Positions 23,801 to 35,682 of a stretch of DNA of 64,000 nucleotides are shown here, piece after piece. Source of the stretch: Lasiodiplodia sp. COLG20. Its lineage: Eukaryota > Ascomycota > Dothideomycetes > Botryosphaeriales > Botryosphaeriaceae. Numbering within the stretch: position 1 is the first letter of the stretch; each line of letters opens with the position of its first letter. The DNA is taken from contig VNWV01000001.1 in the NCBI GenBank assembly GCA_009801085.1, positions 6,138,001 through 6,202,000 of the forward strand, given 5' to 3'. A program made the translations under genes and the position numbers. Below the pieces are notes generated by a model that saw nothing but the letters and a program-made list of their open reading frames with translations, searched no databases and had not been told where the DNA came from.

Positions 23801-24361
23801 GCGCTGAAGGCTCTCGAGGAAGCCAATGTGTGCCTGCGCCTGCTTGAGAACTATGGGGTGGCCCTCCTGGAGCACCTTGTGTATGGTAATGAGGGCCTTG
23901 AAGGTCTGGACTTCATCGGCCAGTATAGGTTGCCTATGATTCACGTCAAGCCCGCCTTTGCTGCGGAGCTCACTGGGGATGACGCACACTTTCATGCCTG
24001 CCCAGAACGAGTCGGAGTTCTTGTGGTCCCATGTGTAGACAATGGCAGCACGGACGTGCTTCCCTGGCGGGGTGTGAGTGAAGGGCCAGGCGGCAGGAAG
24101 GGCTTGGGGTGCTTACGCTTCGGGGCGGTTTCATCTACGAGCGTCGACGGTCAGCACAGAGGCGGCGGGGAGGATTGGGGCAGCAGCGAGAGCGACGTAC
24201 CTATACTGGTAGCTTTGCGGATGTTGATGGCAAGCTCCGACTCCTATCCGGTAGTTAGTGGAATGCGCAGGCGGGATGGCAGGCGGGAGGGCCGGGAGGA
24301 GAGATCGCATGGGCGCATCACGCACCTGCTTGCCCATATCGACATTGCGTGAGCCGTACAT
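20854..24361 (-). CDS. SLA2: endocytic adaptor Sla2/End4 (HIP1R family)
   Basis: Links clathrin-coat lipids to actin at endocytic sites on the plasma membrane. Seven exons read from splice signals: 24326-24361, 24201-24243, 24117-24134 (18 bases), 23988-24063, 23773-23933, 20994-23716 and 20854-20940, in frame to 1047 residues, the normal length. The N-terminal ANTH domain (residues about 10-280) includes ELAINIRKATS, VYTWDHKNSDSFWAGMK and the conserved HPEFNGTFEYEEYISLK. A Gln/Glu-rich coiled coil follows (about 300-570). The C-terminal I/LWEQ (THATCH) actin-binding module covers about 770-1010, and the last exon encodes ARHRLGEMRKLSYQEE, a typical Sla2 end. In many Pezizomycotina this gene flanks the mating-type locus, but no MAT gene is visible here. 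Confidence 0.96.
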
Positions 24362-25097
24362 GGCGAAGGCGGGTGCCTGGCGCTTCCGGGCTCAGGCGCA
24401 GTCGGGAGATGGGAGGTGGGCTGTTCGCGGTTGCGGGGCGGCGCGTGGCAGTGGGGGACGATGCGCGCTGGGACGGGTCGCTCGAGCTTCGCGGGAGTAA
24501 GATGGGGCAGTTTTCGGGGGTTGGGGGGTTGGTGGGAGAAGTAGCGAGAGTAATTGCGATTGCCAGGCTGGCGCTGCAGCACGGTGAAGCTCCGTTGTCA
24601 GTGGGAGAGGAGGCAGCCGGCGATCGCGCCAAGGCTCCGCCACGGACTGTGCGTCAGCGCCTTTTTCCGCCCGCCAGCTGCCCAATCCTCAAGCCAACCC
24701 AACCTTCCCTGCGTGCTTTCGTGGACGGTGACGTCGCCCGTGCTGCTGATGCAGGGCACTCGCGCGCCCGCTTGATTCTTATTCGCCTTCTGGCCGCCCA
24801 CCCTTTGCTGGCACCTTTGGCTGCCGCTTCGCTGTCAACCTTCACGAAGTTTCCTTACATGAACAACACCCCACAGACGTCACTCGTCGAACGCCAGCAT
24901 CCCTTTCGTTGCGCAATGCCTTGATGTGCGTCCCGCCCACGCCGTTTGGCGTTTCCGCGTTAATGCGGGCGTGCGTCTAGGCCACATCACAATTTATTTC
25001 TTCAGCCTCTCCAAGTCTTGCATGCACAAAAATTTCATTTCTCAAAGCTATATACAAGAAGCGTCACATCACCATGTATTCATCTCTCATCGTTCGT
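24362..25097. other. intergenic region, SLA2 promoter and GH5 3' end
   Basis: The 736 bases lie between the SLA2 start and the GH5 stop, both on the minus strand. No gene seen. It should hold the SLA2 promoter and the GH5 terminator. Confidence 0.5.
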
Positions 25098-26899
25098 TTA
25101 AACAGTGAGCGTGAAGTTGACCGCATTGCCAGGCACACGCGGGTAGAACTCGAGCGTGAAAGTAGTCGACTTGCCCGCACTCACAACGGCCTTGACGGCG
25201 CTGCTGGTGAGGATGACGTTCGAAGCGTCCCAGTTCCACTGGTTGCTGTACGTCGCACGCGCCTGCTCAAGCGGACCGAGGTACTGCGTCCAGTCATCCA
25301 CCAGGTAAGTGCCGTCCACCGTCAGAGCCTTGACCGTCGCCGGCTTGCTCAGACCCTTCCAAGTGATGGGAATCAAAAAGTCAGATCCCGTGTCCGCCGC
25401 CGCCGCCGTGGAGCTGTTGCTGCCGACGGTGGGCACGTCCCACTGCACGATCTGGACCTCAATATCTGCTCCAGCAGAGAAGGACAGCGTCAAGTTGGCC
25501 TTCACGCCGGCCGCCGCATCCTCGGACACGTGCTGCGAAAGGAAAGACTGGGTGAAGCTGATGCTGGTTCCGTTGACCGAGTAGTCGGTGCCTTCGGCGA
25601 GCGGGTTACCGCCAACGCTGATGCTGGAAAGAGTGTTGCCGTTGAAGAGGAAGGGCAGGCTCTGCGCCGTCACAGGCGTGCCCACCTGGTGCCAGATGTA
25701 CGCCGACGTGAACTGGCTCGTCGCCTGGCCGTCCTCGGTGCTGTCGGGCAGCGAGTTGGACACGCCCTTGACTGCATTCAGGTAGATGTCAATGGCGCTC
25801 TGGTCGCGCCAGGAGTGAGTGTTGCGATCGAGGAAGTCGTTGCCGTTGTCCCAGAGGATGGTGGACGTGTTGTACTTGTTGGCCATCTGGATGATGAAGT
25901 CGAAGTACTTCCAGCGTGCCGCAGACTCGGTCGCCACGGGAGAGGCCGCCCACTCGCCGATGACGAGCGGCACGTCGGTGAAGTTGTTGCGGATGTTGGC
26001 GATGTCGGCCTCGAGCGTGGCCTTGTCGTCGTCCGAGCCCCACCTGGTCTTACCCCAGGCGCTGAAGATGAAGTCGTAGGGAGAGTAGTAGTGGTACTGG
26101 ATCGCCCACGGGTTGCTGAAGTTTGCACTCGGCGGCTCGAACCACGTGCTAGTCTTGACGCTGTCCTCACCAAGACCCGGCAGAGTAACGACACGCTGAG
26201 GGTTGAAACCGCCAGCGTCGTTGATGGCCTGGAGCATGATGTTGTTGAGCTTGTTCAGCTCCGCGCCGTGCTCGGCCGTAGTACCCGGCGGCTCGTTGAT
26301 GGGCTCAAAACCGACCAGCTCCGACTTACAGGCCAGCTTGGTTCCGATCTGGTACCAGAGCCTGTAGAACTTCTCCTCGATGAGCGTGTAGTTGGCTCCG
26401 CTGGCAGACACGTCGGCCCAGACCCAGCTGTCGTGGTGCACATTGACGATGGTGGAGAAACCACGGGCGGTGATCATGTCGACCACATCCTCAACACGCT
26501 GCAGCCACTCGGGGTCGACAGTCCAGTCGGGCGACTCAGAAGTGAAGTGGTAGGCCCAGGTGACTGAAAAATGGTTAGTTATGCAGTCGGTACGTTTACT
26601 GGCTTCCAATGCTTACCTGGAAGGCGGATGCCCTTGAATCCAGCAGCCTTGACATCGTCGAACGTATCCTCGGTGACGGGCGCGTTGTTCCAGTCGCCTT
26701 CGTCCTCGACGGCATCAAGCGTGTTGCCCAGGTTCCAGCCCGGGTTCAAAGCATCAACAAACTGCTGGGCAGTAATGGCGTTGAAAGTGCCGTTGCACGT
26801 AGCAGCAGACACGGACGCCGCCTGCGCCGCAAGGGGCAACGCAGCCGCCGAGCGTGCCAGCTGCGAGAGGCCGGCAGCGTAAAGGAACGACTTCATCAT
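25098..26899 (-). CDS. secreted GH5 endo-beta-1,4-glucanase with CBM_X2-like domain
   Basis: Predicted to cut internal beta-1,4-glucan bonds outside the cell. Exons 26617-26899 and 25098-26563 join over a 53-base intron to 582 residues. A signal peptide opens the protein (two adjacent ATGs; either fits). The GH5 barrel follows, with PGWNLGNTLDA near the start, HHDSWVW, the acid/base Glu185 in FEPINEPPG and the nucleophile Glu298 in LVIGEWAAS, so both catalytic residues are present. The GWNLGNTLDA opening suits GH5 subfamily 4-type endoglucanases, but I cannot fix the subfamily. From about residue 385 an Ig-like CBM_X2-type domain is seen (NGNTLSSISVGG, GTDYSVNGTSISFTQSFLS), then a further beta-rich C-terminal domain with the motif FTLEFYPRVPG. 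No CBM1. Likely induced with other cellulases on plant polymers. Confidence 0.93.
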
Positions 26900-28741
26900 G
26901 TAGATGTTAGTCAAAGAACGAATGAACAGGCGCCTCAGGAACCAGATGCTGAAGGCGGGAAATGTAGGCCGTGAAGTCAAGAAGAGTGCGGCCGCACGCC
27001 AGGTTATATCCACGCCCTATGGCGGTAGAGCAGCTCCGCCTACCGTGGATGCCGCCGGGCCGCACATCCCAGGAAAGAGACGATTAGGGAGGCAAGCGAA
27101 GTAGCGGGGTCTGGTCGAGCGAAAGTGCCCCTCCTGATCGCCCCCTTCAATCTGACTGCTGCCGGGAATGGCGGTGATGTGCCAGGGTTGGTTAAGCATA
27201 ACGGTTTAGTGGGCTGGATTAGATGGATTGTGCAATACCGCCGCCCTCCATATACGACCTTTTGGCGAAGCGAAGGGCCCGTGTCCAGTTGAAACGCCCC
27301 GCTTGAAACATTGTCCAGGTCATGCAACAGCTCGGCTCCGTGCTAGTCTACAACACGAGGCGGGATCACGTTGTTCGTCGAATGATGAGAGAACAGCTGC
27401 AGTTGGGTTTGCGTGCAGCAGAACCCCGCAATGCCGAGCAGCCAGCCTGTCGGATTCGCCCGGTAGAGCCTTCGTGCTAGTCTTCGGGCGTATTGTATGG
27501 AGAACCGCTCTGTAAATGAAGTGGGCGCGGCAAGTCAACACGCAGGAACCGGCGGCCCGCTGTCCGCATTAGCGAGCTTGCTACTTACCGCTTCTATCCT
27601 CTCCTTTCACGTCTTCCACCAACGCACGTTACCTCTACCATGTGTAGGCGCTGGCCCCGGTTCCGAGCTACCTTCAACGATGCGGAGATGTTCGCGCGAC
27701 AAGGCACGGTCGTTTGTTATGGGTGTGCGACACATCCTAAGTTCTTCCGCCAATTGCCCGTTGCTGCTGATCGCCCGCAGCCATTGTCACAGCCAAGCAG
27801 TCTCCTGAAACAATAGGCAACCCAGCAGCGCGGTAAATTCCTCGGAGACGTCAGAGCCCCAGAGACGCTGAAAGGCACGCAATGTCACTGCCTGCAATGG
27901 TGCCACAGCTTGCTTGCTCTACTGTGCTCTTACGCATACGTTCTTAAGGCCAGTGGCCAGAAAAATATCCCTAGACTTCACCAGAAATATAGCGTGCTTG
28001 CGTGGGTAGTTGAATCAATGTCCGGACGTATTGTACAGTTTTGAAACTCACATTCATATCCAGATATTAGCTTCGGCCCACGTTTGAAAGTTTAAACCTA
28101 CTTAGCCGGGGCATTGAGGGTTGGAACCATCTGCAGCCATCAATAATCCATCATCTAGGTCATCCAGCAACAATGCACCGCGGTAAAAAGAACCAGAAAA
28201 CAAGGAAAAATTGCAACAGATCCCCCGCAATACTCCAAACATCACCAGCGCTTTTAAACATTGCGCAACACAGAAGATCAAGAAGCTCGTTTTGCATTCG
28301 CCAGTACCAACCCCACCGTGCCGTTAGGAAATCCCCCCAAACCAGGAAATGTTTTTACCAATGCCCGATTAAATTAGCTTACAGAGCCTGCACAGGCAAG
28401 ACCAGATGGCGAGGAAAAAAGAAGGGAAAGAGAGAAACACAGTGAGAGATGGAAAAAAAAAAAAAGAGAGAGAAAGAGAGATATAGAGGCAACACGAGAA
28501 GCAGGCAACAGTTGAAAAAGAGATTCGCTGTCCTACCCGGCCTAATCACATACTGTTTTCCCCCAACCCCAAACGCCGTTTTATCGGAATTTTGCTTAGC
28601 CTGGATGAGGCACTTCGAGTGGAACCCTAGACGATTCCGACCCGTCAAGCACGCTCTTTTGTCAGGTGGACATCAATAAAAAGCCGAAGGGAAACCTCTG
28701 AGAACATGCGCAGGATGTCGCCATAATTACCTGCGCGCCTT
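26900..28741. other. 1.8 kb intergenic region
   Basis: It contains the GH5 promoter (a TATAAC-like motif on the minus strand near 27003-27008) and the 3' region of the RRM gene, with a poly-purine run at about 28449-28490 and a copy of the inverted-repeat element at 28001-28082. No gene supported. Confidence 0.5.
28001..28082. mobile_element. MITE-like inverted-repeat element, copy 2 (degenerate)
   Basis: The left end CGTGGGTAGTTGAA, followed six bases later by GTCCGGACGTA, matches the arm of copy 1. The right end (TTAGCTTCGGCCCACG) is a decayed partner arm. It is about 82 bases long and non-coding. Confidence 0.7.
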
Positions 28742-30365
28742 TCACTCGGGACGCGGTCGCTTCGCACCGTGAGGATTCCAGTTGCCGTCGCCGCCGCCGC
28801 CGCCGCCACTCTGTTGGTTTCCGAAAAAGGCCGGGTTGAAATGCGGTTGTGCACCGCCGCCGCCGAAGCCGCCTGCGAGAACGACGGATTTGTTAACAAT
28901 ACTGTAGTCTGCCACGGAGCTTGTTCCGGAGACGAAACCGAACCAAGACAGCCAGTGGGATGATTGCTTTCGTGCTTGAAGAAGGGAATGGAAGTTGGGA
29001 AACGGGTGTGATGGAGAATGTTGCCGAGGTTTTGCTGGCGCCCACATGCCGCCATTTCTTTCTCAGCGGACTTCAAGGCCCCTTGCCTCGCTGACGATTG
29101 TGATGATGGGTGTTGTGATTGAGTTGGTGTTGGCGAGTTCTGTGTTGGCTGCCGTCTTGGCTGAAGGTATACTCACCTTGCATGCCGCCCATGCCCATGT
29201 TCATGTTTCCTCCCATGCCGCCCATCATGCCTGGATTCATCCCCATGCCCGCCATACCCCCCATCGGCCCCATGCCACCCATCATGTTCGCGTTCATGCC
29301 ACCGTTCATGCCACCTCTGCCGCGATTCGCCATACCACCGCGCATCCCACCCATCATTCCACCACGGCCAAAGTTGTTAAAGCCCATGTTGTTCATACCT
29401 CCCATCGGGCCACCACCAAATCCACCCATAGGCCCGCCACCGAATCCACCATTGGGACCCATGTTACCGCCGCCCATCGGGCCATTGAAGCCGCCGCGGT
29501 TATTGTATCCCATGTTGTTCATACCACCACGGTTGTTGAAACCGCCGCGACCACCACGGAATCCACCCGAATTATTGAAGCTGGTGTTCATGCCAGACCC
29601 GCCACCAAAGCTTCCGGAAGAAGAGCGGTTGTCGTTTCGGTTTCCGTCCTTGCGGTTGGGGACATCCTTAGGCAGAGTTCGGTAAGGGTTGACATGGGGG
29701 GCATGGTAAGAGGCCGAGTGCTTCTTTGCATATTGCTGGCCCTGGCCGAAGGACTCTATTGTATGTTTAAGCGCAGTGGCCGCCTGTGGCGACGCCATTT
29801 CAACAAAGCATTGGCTGCGCTACAAGTTAGCGAATTCGAGGGGCGCGCTTGTTCAGCGCCATTGTCGCTGAGCGACCTACCCTTTGCTCTTGCCATTGAC
29901 TTTGTGCTCGTTGAAAGTCACGTCGACTAGTTCGTCTTCGCATCCGCTCTGGTTGGCCCAGCCTCGGATGTCGTCTTCGTTAGTCCACCAATGGAGGTCG
30001 CTGATGAGCAAGGCAGTGGTCGCATTCACATCGACGACCCGATCATCGGCGCCTTCTTTACGCTTGACGCCTTGTTGAACGGGAGCTTGCTTCGGGGGCT
30101 GCAATTGGTTGTGAGAAGAGCCACCAGTGCTCGAAATTTGTTGGCGCTCATCAGCATTGGCACTACTAGGGTCTTCCTGCTTGACAGAGTTATCGCGGCT
30201 CTCTTGCTTCATTGCGCCATTGGGGTGGGCATTGTCGGCTTGCTGAGAGGCGTCAGGTAGGGACTCCTCGTGGGCCTCTGTTTTGACTTCACTGTTATTG
30301 TTGAAGGAGTCCTGAGGAGCGTCGTCGCCGTAGATGTCGATGTCGAAGTTATCGTCGTCAGCCAT
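28742..30365 (-). CDS. RRM protein, CFIm68/CPSF6-like, with Gly/Met-rich tail
   Basis: Predicted nuclear RNA-binding protein. Exons 29881-30365, 29177-29814 and 28742-28872 give 417 residues in frame. The acidic/Gln-rich N-terminus (about 110 residues) is followed by one RRM at about 115-190, with ALLISDLHWWTNEDDI as RNP2 and GKSKGQCFVEMAS as RNP1. This RRM resembles the CPSF6/CFIm68 type (TxxLLxDLxWWT). The rest is an RGG/GGM-rich low-complexity tail (repeated GGMGGM, GGFNNRGG) ending GAKRPRPE. The last intron is 304 bases, long for this genome, and holds no frame-preserving exon that I can see. The first intron needs the second of two nearby acceptors to keep the RRM frame. A role in pre-mRNA 3' processing is inferred from the RRM type only. 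Confidence 0.85.
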
Positions 30366-31271
30366 GATGAAATTAGAGAGATCTTGTAGATATTATTCTG
30401 CCTCGAACGGAAGAGAGTCTGCAACGGTTGGGGATTGATCAGCAGGGTAAGATACAAAGGCGTCAACACGAGCCCCGCCGATAGCTGCCAAGTAAGGAAA
30501 GACATGAAGCAAAGCAATGCGCAGACAGGAGAGGTTGTGATACATGCAGAGTGAAGTCGGCGGTCATACGTACACTTCCCTCAGGCTCAGCAGAAACAGA
30601 TCGAAAATGGCGCTCTCAAAGGTGTGTATGTGTGTGTGAGACAGTTCTTGAGCGTCCTTTCGCCTCAGGAGAAGGCGCAGGCGCAAAACAGGAGGTGTGT
30701 GAAGTGCAGAGACAGGCGTGGAGCGTCACTTGGACCGGTACAGGATGAGAGAGCCCCTAGAATCCCCGGAAAGACAGAACCACGATATCCTCTTCCTCTC
30801 AACGACGACCACAGGACGACCGCGCGTATCGCAGCCAGTAGAAGCCCTCCTCCAACTGCTTCCCTCTCGCCGGGCGGTCGCGAGTCGTGGAGCAAAGACG
30901 GGCGCGGGCGCAGGTGCGTAGACTGATGGCTGCGGGAGCTGCAGGAGCTGGACGCGATGCTGCTGCACAGGACGTCAGCTGCGGGCGCGCAACAGGGTGA
31001 ATGGGTGGATGCGTACCTGGGCGTGCGGGAGGTGATGGAGAAGGAGTGAGGAAGCACGGGCGCGGGATCTGAGGTCGAGGTGAGTGAGGCTCCTGCTCTC
31101 GGGGCGGAGGTCGCGGCTTGGCACGCCAATCACTTGCCGACAGACCAGGGTGCGAGCGACAATCTGGCCTCCCGCTGCAGCCCCAGAAAGACACGTCCCA
31201 GCTCGCCCGTCCTCTCAAACCCGCCTCTCCCACTCTCTTCGCCTTCGACATCCGTCTTCTCTATCGCCGCC
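30366..31271. promoter_or_regulatory. divergent promoter region RRM gene/SEC61 gamma
   Basis: About 900 bases between two divergent starts. No gene supported; open frames are overlapping and low in content. It should hold both promoters and 5' untranslated regions. Confidence 0.5.
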
Positions 31272-31736
31272 ATGTCTGACCAGATCAAGGAACTCGCCGA
31301 CGTCCCCAAGGACTTCATCAAGGACGGCACCCAGTTCATCAACAGGTGAGCTCCCCGTTGCCGCTGCTACCCCAGCTGCTCAATCAATCGCCTATATGCA
31401 CATCCATGCTAACAGCGCGCAATGCAGATGCACCAAGCGTATGTCTCCTCCCTCCAGCCACCGTCCGTAGCGCAAGCCGGCCGCTGCGTACAGAGGCCCA
31501 CTCGCCACCTGTCCGTCCAAAGTGGAAACTCCGCGTGCATTCTAACATTGCCACAGCCGACAAGCGCGAGTTTATCAAGATTTCCCAGGCCGTCGGTGTC
31601 GGCTTCGTCGTTATGGGCGCCATTGGCTACATTGTCAAGCTAGGTATGTTCCGCACCACCTCGAGCCTGCCCAACGTGCGCCAACGCCGCCACAGTACAC
31701 ATCCCCGTCAACAACATTCTGGTCGGCGGCTCGTAA
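31272..31736 (+). CDS. SSS1: Sec61 translocon gamma subunit
   Basis: Small tail-anchored subunit of the ER protein-conducting channel that clamps the Sec61 alpha halves. Exons 31272-31345, 31428-31438 (11 bases), 31557-31643 and 31696-31736 join in frame to 70 residues, the family's length. The product begins MSDQIKELADVPKDF, carries the conserved CTKPDKREF segment across exons 1-3, then one transmembrane helix (VGVGFVVMGAIGYIVKL) and ends HIPVNNILVGGS, the standard C-terminus. The 11-base second exon encodes only CTK and adjoining bases and is essential for the frame. All introns have GT-AG ends. Confidence 0.96.
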
Positions 31737-32110
31737 TCGCAATGAGCGCTGCGGGGGGTTGCACGCCGGTCAGATAGCGACTGGGAAACCGCGGAAGAGG
31801 CGCGCCACCAGGAAGGGAGAACGTGATACCAAATCGCCGAGTGGAAGAGCGATTTCTGTACAAATTTAATGCGCCAAGGGTGGCACGAAACACGGAGTTC
31901 GGATACCATCAAAATCGAATCTTTTCCAGGCTTCATTTCTAGCCTCTCGAAACGAATGAATCCTACCTTCCCCACCCAAAAAATTGCCTTGATATATGCA
32001 AACGCCGCTCATGACCGGTTTCCCCCACATTCAATCCAAGCCAGCTCTAATATGTACAACAAAATTTCAGCAATCACATGGCATCATTTCGGCCACAAAC
32101 GCTGAGCACG
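31737..32110. other. convergent 3' region
   Basis: Spacer of 374 bases between the stop codons of SEC61 gamma (plus) and the WD40 gene (minus). AT-richer; no gene seen. Confidence 0.5.
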
Positions 32111-34395
32111 TCAATCATCGTCGATCCTCCTACTCCTCATTCTCCTTGAGAAAATGCTCGTTCCTCTCCTGCCACCCTCGGGGCTTCCGTACAGCTCCGG
32201 ATCATGCTCCAACTGCGCGTTGACGCGTTGGCCCATGGCTGGGTCGCCTTCGTCCTCTTCCATGCCGTCATTCCAAGTGTGCACTGTGCACGTGCCGAGG
32301 GATGTTCCCCAACCATTCCAGGATGTTGCTAAGGTACAGTATTAGCTATGAAGAATGAAGCCAGGGCCAAATACTTACCCGCAATGACTGGGGCATTAGG
32401 ATGCCAGCTTGCATCACGCACGCACGTCTGCCATGTCCCACCGTTGCGGCCGATGAAGTCATACGTCTCAGCCAGAAGATCGGCGTCGCGAGGGCGCGAG
32501 TTCCGAGTCGCCTTAAGCACATCGACCTTTCCGGCAAGCGTTGCGTCTAGGTTCCAAACGTACACGGATCCGTCGTAACTTCCAGAGTAGACATATCTCG
32601 AGTCTGTGCTGCCGGGCGGGGAAAAATGGCAACGGATGAGCGTCTTCAGGACCGAGTGGCCACGGAACGTGACTAGTGATCGGTCGTGTGGATGGGGGCG
32701 GTAATCGCTCTCGTCATAGGAGTTGGTCCGATACTCGAAGCCGGTTGTGTACTGGTTGATGTCGATTTTGTCGGCCTCTCGCGCACTCATCATGTTGCGC
32801 AGGTCCCATAGCTTGGCAGTTTGGTCCTTGCCGTTGCTGAGCACGTAGCGCCCATCGCCCTTGCTGTCAACATACGTCAAGCCCTCGGTGTGGCCGAGGA
32901 ACACCCCTGCCTCGCGGCCATCACCCATGCTGCGACGATCCCATACCTTGAGCGTGGTGTCGTCGGAGCCCGAGTACAAAATGTGCGGCGAGTTCGGATC
33001 ACCATAGCACACGGCATTCACGTCGTCATCATGGCCAGGAATACGCAGGATTGACTGTCCGCGCTCGATATCATAGACGTATACCGAGCGATCGCCGGTT
33101 CCGGCCACTATTTCGCGTCCGTCACCGGAGAAGCGGAGAGACCAGATCTGCAGGATGCTCAGCAACCGACATAGCATTCACACGAGGGGCAGAAACATAC
33201 ACCAAAGTAAGGGTACGCATGGAAGCCTCTCCTTCCCCGCGTCCCGGTATTCGAGAAGTCCAGAAGGTGCGGCTCTGAATTGTCACCGGGATCCGTGGGG
33301 GCCAGGCAGACGATACTCCGAATAGAACTGTAGGCGAGGAATTTGTTGTCCGGGCTCAAAGAGGCATCGGTAATGGTCCATTGGCCGTAAGGATACTCGA
33401 CAGTCTTGTAATATTTCCATTTATACGGATTAGACGTGTCGTACATGCGCACCTTGAAGTCCTGGGCACACGAGAAGAAGAAATTACCGTCATTGGAAAA
33501 CTGACCGGAGTAACATCGCGCGTCGTAGTGGATTATGGTGTCAGCTTTCGATGATGGAATGAGACTCTTATGGACGTCAGCAAATGGGCAGCCGGGGGGT
33601 GACCAAGAGAGCGGACCTGAGAGATAAGATTGCTGCTTAGCTTTTGCCTGCCAACACACCCCAGTCCCAGCTCCCTCCGCATCAGGCGGTAGGCCAACTT
33701 TTTCCTGCGTAGATACGGATCCTCCGGGCGATCATTCGCACCAAAGGTACCTGAAGCCATAAGCTTCCGGCCGGCATCGCTAGGCACTTTCTCAAAGGCC
33801 TTGCGACCCCTGCCCCGCCGACGCCGGGCGCCAACGCCGCCGTAGCCCGTGTTGTCGGTCTCGCTGTCGTCATCGTCGTCCAGGGCGGCACGCCGACCGG
33901 AAGCGTGGTCGGCAAATATGCGACGGAGGCCAGCATGGCCCAGCAGCTGCATTATCTGTTCGCGAGTAACTACGAATATCAGCAACGACGGCGGAAGACG
34001 GTGCGTGGGGCTCCAGTACTGTAGATGGAACGGCCGTTGGGTCCGACGACGTCGTCGTCTTCGTTTTCGTCGTCATCTTCGGCGTCGTCATCGTCGCCAG
34101 GAGCACCGATGGTGGTGAACTCGAGCGAAACGTTACTCAGGCTCTCCTCCGCGTCTGCAGTGCCCAGTGGTCAGCCACTCGGCAAGCATGGGCGGGCGGC
34201 GACAGGGTGCGTACCGTGGAAGTCTCCATCTTCGAACTCGTCTTCCATCAGAGACTCGGCCTCCTCGCCCGACTCTGCAGGCACGTAGTCCATGTCATCG
34301 TCGTCATCGTCCAGCAGTAATCGGTCGCGGGGGCGGTCGACGGGGCGTGGGCTGGCGCTGCTGCGGCCGTGGGGAGCGCGTGGGGTATCGCTCAT
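32111..34395 (-). CDS. DCAF11/LEC14B-type WD40 protein
   Basis: Probable substrate receptor of a CUL4-DDB1 ubiquitin ligase, by similarity to DCAF11 (WDR23). Six exons: 34215-34395, 34020-34154, 33617-33969, 33201-33566, 32379-33147 and 32111-32328, in frame to 673 residues. The N-terminal about 110 residues are acidic and disordered. A conserved helical lead-in (REQIMQLLGHAGLRRIF) and RRELGLG element precede the propeller, which contains HYDARCYSGQFSNDGNFF, IWSLRFSGDGREIVAGTGD, SGSDDTTLKVWD, YSGSYDGSVYVWNL and VRDASWHPNAPVIAATSW. Introns are 50-60 bases; the third has an atypical GTCCGC donor but a clear TGCTGAC branch site and restores the expected protein. DWD-like WDxR motifs are present (KVWDRR, KLWDLR), consistent with DDB1 binding. 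Confidence 0.9.
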
Positions 34396-35682
34396 TGTCG
34401 GGGGTGGACGCAGAAGGACAGACTACCTACAGCGACAGCGAAGGGCCGGGAGCAGTCAAGCCATGGGGGTCGCGGCAACAGAGGCGTGGATTTCAAGGTA
34501 GCGGATGAGTGATGATGGCAATGCATCGCGCCAATCGGCCGGCGATAGCTTCCTTAATCCCGGGCCGCAATCGCTCGCCCGCGCTGTATCCCACCCGCGC
34601 GTCGCTCCCAGCCTGCCGTCCGACGGTCGCAAGACGCACCATTGCTGCGCCGAACTGCCGAAGCGAAAGGCCGGGGCGGAGTTCACGCTTCCAAGTCCCA
34701 GCTATCACCAGTCCTGCTTCCACCCCACCAATCAAGTGTTCGCCAATTTCCCTACACTCCCGCGCCAAGGCGTCGAGCTCCAATGCGGAGTTACCGTGTC
34801 CACAGTGTCCGCTTGCCTAGCTCCGGAGACAGCCCGCGGGGGAGCCGCCGCCGCCGCAATCTTAGCTGAAGCGTGTTTATAAATCAAAGCCATCGTCGTA
34901 GACCTTCTCCTGCGCCACTCCATAGAACGACCGCTGGCAATGCTGGCATGCTAATCGTTGTCCTTTCGCGCTACCTATCTCCTTCGGGAAGAATCGTGGC
35001 GGAAAGCTGAAGGATTCTGTGTAATCTTAGCGCTCATATGAACTTCGATCGACCACAGAAATAGACCACCATGTCGCATCGTGATGACTCCGTACATGGA
35101 GGCCATCGCCATGTCTTTTGGATTACTTTATTGTATTGTGTTGAGAGCTTTTTCCATGGTGCACAAAAGGCCAACCCTTCTGCATCCCACTATGCAAGCT
35201 CGGATCATTTACGTAATGACATTGTAACCATCAGCACGCATGCAGAAAACCAATCCAAGCAAGTATAGCCTTCTTCCGGGAGTAATTGAAGCAAGAATTC
35301 ATGACGAACATGTGAGCTCTAGGTTTATAAAAACATATTCAGACCCGAGATCCAACCGTCCGCATAAGCGAGGTGCTATGCTTGTTGAGAGTATGCTGGG
35401 AAAGTCAAATTCTTGTGACTTGCTGTTCTTATACCAATCGATGACACTTCCCGTGTAACAGTTTCACATCACCACTTCAAATCAAAAAGGATGCGGACAA
35501 CAGGTTGCCTATTCTACAAACATCTCCACTAGCCCATGAAAACTTCCAAGCCTAGCTCTGCAAAGAACAAACAAGAAGTGAAAGGTGGCTAACCACCGGA
35601 AATGGTGTACAAGAAAAGATAAGACTCCGGATACCGTTTTGTGAATACCCTCTATCCGTATCTATGCCCATTGAGTATTGAC
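34396..35682. other. intergenic region
   Basis: It lies between the WD40 gene start and the GH7 stop. GC-rich near the WD40 promoter, AT-richer beyond 34900. Short open frames lack support. Confidence 0.5.

Noticed and set aside
25074..26567. Long open frame (about 497 codons) on the plus strand
   Set aside because: It is the exact antisense of the GH5 gene; its Val/Arg-rich translation is a by-product of GC-biased codon use.
29119..29930. Pro/Met-rich or His-rich plus-strand frames
   Set aside because: Antisense of the Gly/Met-rich tail of the RRM gene.
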